From Steinernema hermaphroditum (taxonomy: Eukaryota; Nematoda; Chromadorea; Rhabditida; Steinernematidae), in NCBI GenBank assembly GCA_030435675.1, contig CM059625.1, forward strand, positions 15,500,001 to 15,564,000: a stretch of 64,000 nt of DNA. Reading direction: 5' to 3'. The position numbers and the translations under genes are program-made. A model generated the notes under the pieces. It was not told the origin of the DNA and made no database searches. It saw nothing but the letters and a program-made list of their open reading frames with translations. Below, piece by piece: positions 60,001 through 64,000 of this stretch; position 1 is the first letter of the stretch, and each line of letters starts with the position of its first letter.

Positions 60001-62075
60001 TCCGCCAGAGCACCGACATGCTTGCGCAGGTTAACGCGGTCCTCATCTTTAGGGTAGATCTTGTCGATGAAAACGCGGGCGTTCGCATACATCAGGTTAT
60101 TCATAGTGGTTCCAGCGCAGCTGATCTTGGTTTGCTCTTCATCATCGGTGCTCTTGGAGAAGAAGTAAGGCGTCGACTGAAGTCGCGTCGCGCTATGACG
60201 GCGTTTACCGATTCCAATACGGCGGCTTTCTTCGATCTGGACCTTATCCTTAGGCTGAGGCATATTACCAGCATTGCTCATCATAATGCGGAAGTAGAAG
60301 TAGTTGACAATCTGTCTTGGGGTGAACGGATCCTTCAGATCTTTGAGGGCTTTCATCATCTGGGTAAGACGTTCAGGCTCCATGATGTAGAACACATAGT
60401 CGTTGCTGTTCACCACTTTCTGGACGTCGGAACCGGCTTCCTGGAGAGTGTACGTTACATAGGTCTTCCAGTCGATGCTAGGGAATTGGGTTTGAGCAGT
60501 AGACTGGGTGTACGGGTTGTAGGAGCGCTGATACTGACGACGGACCGAGTCGGCAGTGCTCATTGTAGTGGCCAAAGTGTATTCGAGGTTGAGGATGGAC
60601 TGAACGTCAGCGTCCAAGACAGTGGAATTAAGGGTGATCTTCTGGATACCGGCCAAAATAGTGAGACGCTGCTTGATTTCCTTAGCATAGGTGACTTTGA
60701 AGCTGTTCCATATTTTGAGATAGTAGGTGTTCGGTCGGTACTGAACGCTCTGATCGAAAAACAGAGCGTATCCCTTGTTGCTGTTTGGGTCGTCCCAGTT
60801 CGTGTCGATCTGTTGTGAAATGAACGTGTCGGTTCCAAGACTGCCGCTGAGGAATCCAAGCATTTTTCCGAGGTCGACTGGAGTGAGCTTAGCGACAGAG
60901 GAGCCTTGGTTAAGCATGGGGAAGCCAAATCCGGAGATCTTCTTGAACTCGCCAAAGTGCTTGAACACCTGCGACGCGTCCTTGGTGTAGGCGTCCCAAT
61001 CTTTCTTCGATGAAACATTCTTGCACACTTCGTAGAGCTGCTTTACTTGATAAAGAGGCTTGACATCCTACAATCAGAGCTGTGTTAAACGCACGGATGT
61101 AAATTCTCCTACATTAGTCGTGAAGTACTTGTCGTCCTCCAACTGGTCAGACATGTTCTTGTAGTTGTTGTAGTCCGTCTGATCGAAGCTCATCAGCCCG
61201 TTCTCCTTGAACGCACCGCATGTGTACGCGTAGAAGTCGTTGCAAGGATCGGCAGTAAAGTCCGTGGTCTGCTTGAACAGTTTGACGATGTTCTCGTAGG
61301 CTTGCTTCTTCTCGGCATCGCGTTTGCCGATTTCGGAGTTGGGGTGAATATTGAGAACTGAAAACGGCTACAATAAGCAAGCAAATAGTGGTGCCCCACA
61401 AGCGTCCAATAAACGAAATTGCTGATAATGATGTGTGAGACGGTCACTCTATAGACAACGATAACAACGTACTGATGTCGAGCTGTTTTTTGCTCTTGGT
61501 GTTTATCAGGTAGAGGCAACGAAAGGGAAACTATATAGATTATGACAACGAAAGAGAAAGAACTAAATTATTGGGCGATTATCTAAGCTATAAATATCTG
61601 CTGCTATGGTCATGGTGAGTGTGAAAGTGTTCCAAGGTGTACAGTAGTCATTTAACGTTATTTTTCACACCCTTCAACTAGTCTTTTAACAAACAGCTTG
61701 CTCTACTAAATGGCCAGATTGTTACAGTGACATTTGCCACATTTTATTCCTGAATATAACTCGAAGCTCAATCATTTTGGTGGGGTTTTTAGTCGCACTG
61801 ATTGCTGCAGTAGTTCCAAGTACTGCAGTTCCTATAAGGTTTCGGACATCACTTGACCCTACCGATATAAGTTTTCAAAGGAACAAGAGCACAACGATAG
61901 GTTTAGAGGTGAACTCACGTTTTGGACTCGGCCCTTCGGTAGGGGCGGGCTTGTTGAGCTTGTGGCTGTTGTCAACAACGATGACCAGAGAGGCAATGGA
62001 GATGCCCAGGATAGCGAGAACGCCGACTATGGCGAAAACGCTGAGGCCGATCTTCGCCGGCGTCCACCCAGCCAT
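54055..62075 (-). CDS. Membrane-anchored triple neprilysin (three tandem M13 metallopeptidase domains)
   Basis: Twelve exons (62075-61919, 61357-61113, 61067-59688, 59640-58992, 58947-58706, 58661-57306, 57259-56611, 56566-56307, 56258-55189, 55135-54805, 54757-54427, 54374-54055) close to 2,329 aa without a stop. Residues about 9-35 form one signal-anchor helix (type II membrane protein); no second anchor exists. Three peptidase modules follow: 53-810, 811-1559 and 1560-2329. Each has the N-terminal DPC..F..YACG block, NAWY, an intact zinc site HELTH (His631, His1380, His2150), GENIADNGG with the third zinc ligand, and a C-terminal CDVW/CNVW. Neprilysins cleave small extracellular peptides; the usual protein has one module of 700-770 aa. 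Junction introns (58991-58948 and 56610-56567, both 44 nt) remove the only stops between modules. Separate genes are unlikely because modules 2 and 3 lack any start with a signal or anchor. Confidence 0.85.
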
Positions 62076-62148
62076 CTTTCGTGACCGACTCTTGCTTGAG
62101 TGGCTCTTCCCCGGTCCGATGGAAGGGATTTCAACTCGACGTTTCGCC

Positions 62149-62178
62149 GATAAGAACCGCGTTCAAGGTGTTCTTATC
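62149..62178 (-). promoter_or_regulatory. Two GATA-type sites upstream of the neprilysin gene
   Basis: GATAAG at 62149-62154 and its reverse CTTATC at 62173-62178 lie 75-105 bases upstream of the start codon. In nematodes such paired GATA sites near a start often direct intestinal expression, so gut expression is inferred only. Confidence 0.35.
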
Positions 62179-64000
62179 TGTTTGCAGTTGTACCTACCTC
62201 TCGCAGAGACTTCGGCAACCCTTAGGGAAGTGAATTGACGCCCCGCCTATTTCGGCTCCATCGGCCCAAGAATGCGTGAATCAAAAAAGAACAGCCGTGC
62301 AACGATACTCTGCAAAAAAGGCACAACTGTAAACAGAACATCGCCAGTTTTCTTCGATGGCAAATATTACTCTATTATATGCTTGAAATGGTAAATTTCC
62401 AAACTAAAAAGAAAGAATTCTTTTGAAACTTTTGAAAAAGTGCCTTAAGCTAAGCACAAGCGGATTACACAATTGTGTTTCAAAGGAAGCAGCAAATTCG
62501 ATACACTTCTTGTGTAATCAAAACGCAGATGGTGTGTCAACAGCCAATTTAACGGTTACTGATATGAAGTGTGCCCGATGTCCGAGAGGGTATGTAAATC
62601 AACTACGATGACTTCAGATCCTTGGTACGTCTATATCATTAAAACTATGTAAGACGGCTTTGTGAAGTTGGCACTTTTCAGTCTTATGCAATCGTCATAG
62701 CTAACTGATCATCACAACCATATCTTTGCGGCGTGACACGCTTGCCATCAAATTGTTATCAAGATTAACGCGCATCAAAACCACTAATACCCTCGATCAT
62801 TAGTCGCTGCCGGCTGCAATTTTTACGTCTCAAGAACTCTTTTTATGGACAACGGTTAGCAAAAAGCTGCACGTGCACGCACCCAGCATCGATTGATAGC
62901 ATGATGTACGACGACTTCAGAACGCACCATTTGTTTGGACAACCATGAAGGTGCTTCTTTTATTACTGTACGCATTCTTTCCGCAGGAACCCGTAGACGA
63001 TCTGTCAACAAACAATATTCCTTTCGGCTTTTTATATGAATCGTGTGGACCGCTAGGAATTCAGTGGGTTTGTTTGCACTGAAATGAAATCTAGGAAATG
63101 ACTTCACTGGGAAGGAGTGTGAAAGCGGTAGTGTTATTACCGAGAAAGAACAATTATAATTTACTGTCCGTCTGATGTCTCACAAATGCGGAACCGAGAT
63201 CAAGATTGCTTAATTGGCTAAGTTAGCCATCCATGAGTATACAGCTTTCACATAAGATCCACTGTTTTTTACCTTGTTTTCAATCGTGATCGGTACAATC
63301 CTACAAGAACCGCTCCCTTCTGAACAAACATTCGCTCTCTTACTGTATGTTCTAGCTGCATGGTTTTCTGTCAAGCAATTCTTAATGAAATCAGAAAGTG
63401 TCCCTGTAGAAACTGTCCTGAAGCTATTCAAATTGAAACACGTCAGCATAACTCCAGCGAAGAGCGCTTCCGTTTTGCCTTATCGCAAAGAGAAACCTTG
63501 GCTTAGCAAACCCAATTATCATTTACTCGCCTCCACTGTACGCTTTCGGCCATGTAATCGTGTTGAAGCGCAAACAGAGATTCTGCACACCGATGTGCTA
63601 ATTGATCGGTTACACTATCGTCATAAAAATGCACAAGATCACGGATTCGATTTTGGTTAGTTGTGAGTCCGTAAACGTCATAATTGCGATATTATCAGTG
63701 ATGTCATATTAAACAACTCATACAAAATGCACGTCAACCGGCAACAAATTTGTGTGAATTTTGCAAAAGATTTGGCGATTTGGTAATGGCGTTAGTTTTT
63801 TCATCGCCTGTGCAACTCTAGCGGTTACGGCTGTGCATATCCATGAATCTAAGTGCCGAATTCTGATGCATGTTCATTTGAGATGCCAACCAAGCTGAGC
63901 CCGAGCCAGAATACTGTGTGGAATACTGAACCGAACCGGGTGGGTAAGGCGGCCAATGTCAGCAAGACTCTGAGCCGAAGACAGCTCACATCCGGTTGCG
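62179..64000. other. Region upstream of the neprilysin gene, no gene supported
   Basis: A 128-codon plus-strand frame at 63274-63660 overlaps a minus-strand frame at 63210-63449; neither shows splice sites, a signal peptide or a known motif. The last 100 bases are GC-richer and may begin another gene outside the window. Confidence 0.4.

Noticed and set aside
59757..60818. 353-codon plus-strand frame
   Set aside because: Antisense to the long neprilysin exon 61067-59688; the GAC/GTC-rich codon use of the real gene leaves the opposite strand open.
63274..63660. 128-codon plus-strand frame near the window end
   Set aside because: Its hydrophobic start looks mildly signal-like, but there is no supporting splice structure and a minus-strand frame overlaps it.

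Overview
This window reads as nuclear DNA of a free-living-type rhabditid nematode. Coding sequence is broken by many short introns, most of them 42-47 nt with GT(R)AG.../TTTCAG borders. Start codons often sit just behind a TTTCAG-like acceptor, as expected for spliced-leader trans-splicing. The proteins are nematode-typical: a nematode globin, an NKCC-type SLC12 transporter, a VAX/CEH-5-like homeobox, ShK-domain secreted proteins, an orphan Cys-loop channel and M13 peptidases. I do not name a genus. All multi-exon models were built by hand; except where stated, reading phase closes across every junction and ends on a stop.

Layout. 0.5-0.8 kb: end of a small Cys-rich gene (+). 2.8-3.5 kb: globin (+). 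3.9-7.3 kb: MEKK-like pseudokinase with a C-terminal membrane tail (-). 7.3-14.1 kb: gene-poor stretch with a 296-bp tandem repeat and a dead mariner. 14.1-19.6 kb: 21-exon SLC12/NKCC cotransporter (+). 20.6-23.5 kb: 887-aa protein of unknown function (-). 25.1-26.1 kb: SAM methyltransferase (+). 27.1-28.2 kb: DRAM/TMEM150-like membrane protein (+). 28.5-28.9 kb: secreted Cys-rich protein (+). 29.5-31.4 kb: SLC2-type sugar transporter (-). 31.7-34.2 kb: non-LTR reverse transcriptase relic and a divergent pair of unknown genes. 34.2-40.4 kb: repeat-rich, with one small secreted protein gene, dispersed repeats and a two-level GC-rich minisatellite. 40.7-41.2 kb: CEH-5/VAX-like homeobox (-). 42.7-45.9 kb: two paralogous Tyr-rich secreted proteins in inverted orientation around an unknown gene. 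46.6-48.4 kb: Gly/Tyr-repeat protein with two ShK domains (-). 50.2-53.9 kb: orphan Cys-loop channel subunit (+), with two antisense tRNA-Leu genes in its largest intron. 54.1-62.1 kb: one long minus-strand gene of three complete neprilysin (M13) domains behind a single N-terminal membrane anchor.

The most notable object is the triple neprilysin. Twelve exons give one 2,329-codon open frame. The three peptidase modules are each bounded by phase-1 introns, share an intron after the NAWY motif, and each keep [13 protein letters not shown] and a C-terminal CxVW. This looks like exon-module tandem duplication within one gene. Second is the pseudokinase, which has lost both the ATP-anchoring Lys and the HRD Asp. 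No operon, phage or CRISPR structure is present, and the genes do not form one pathway.
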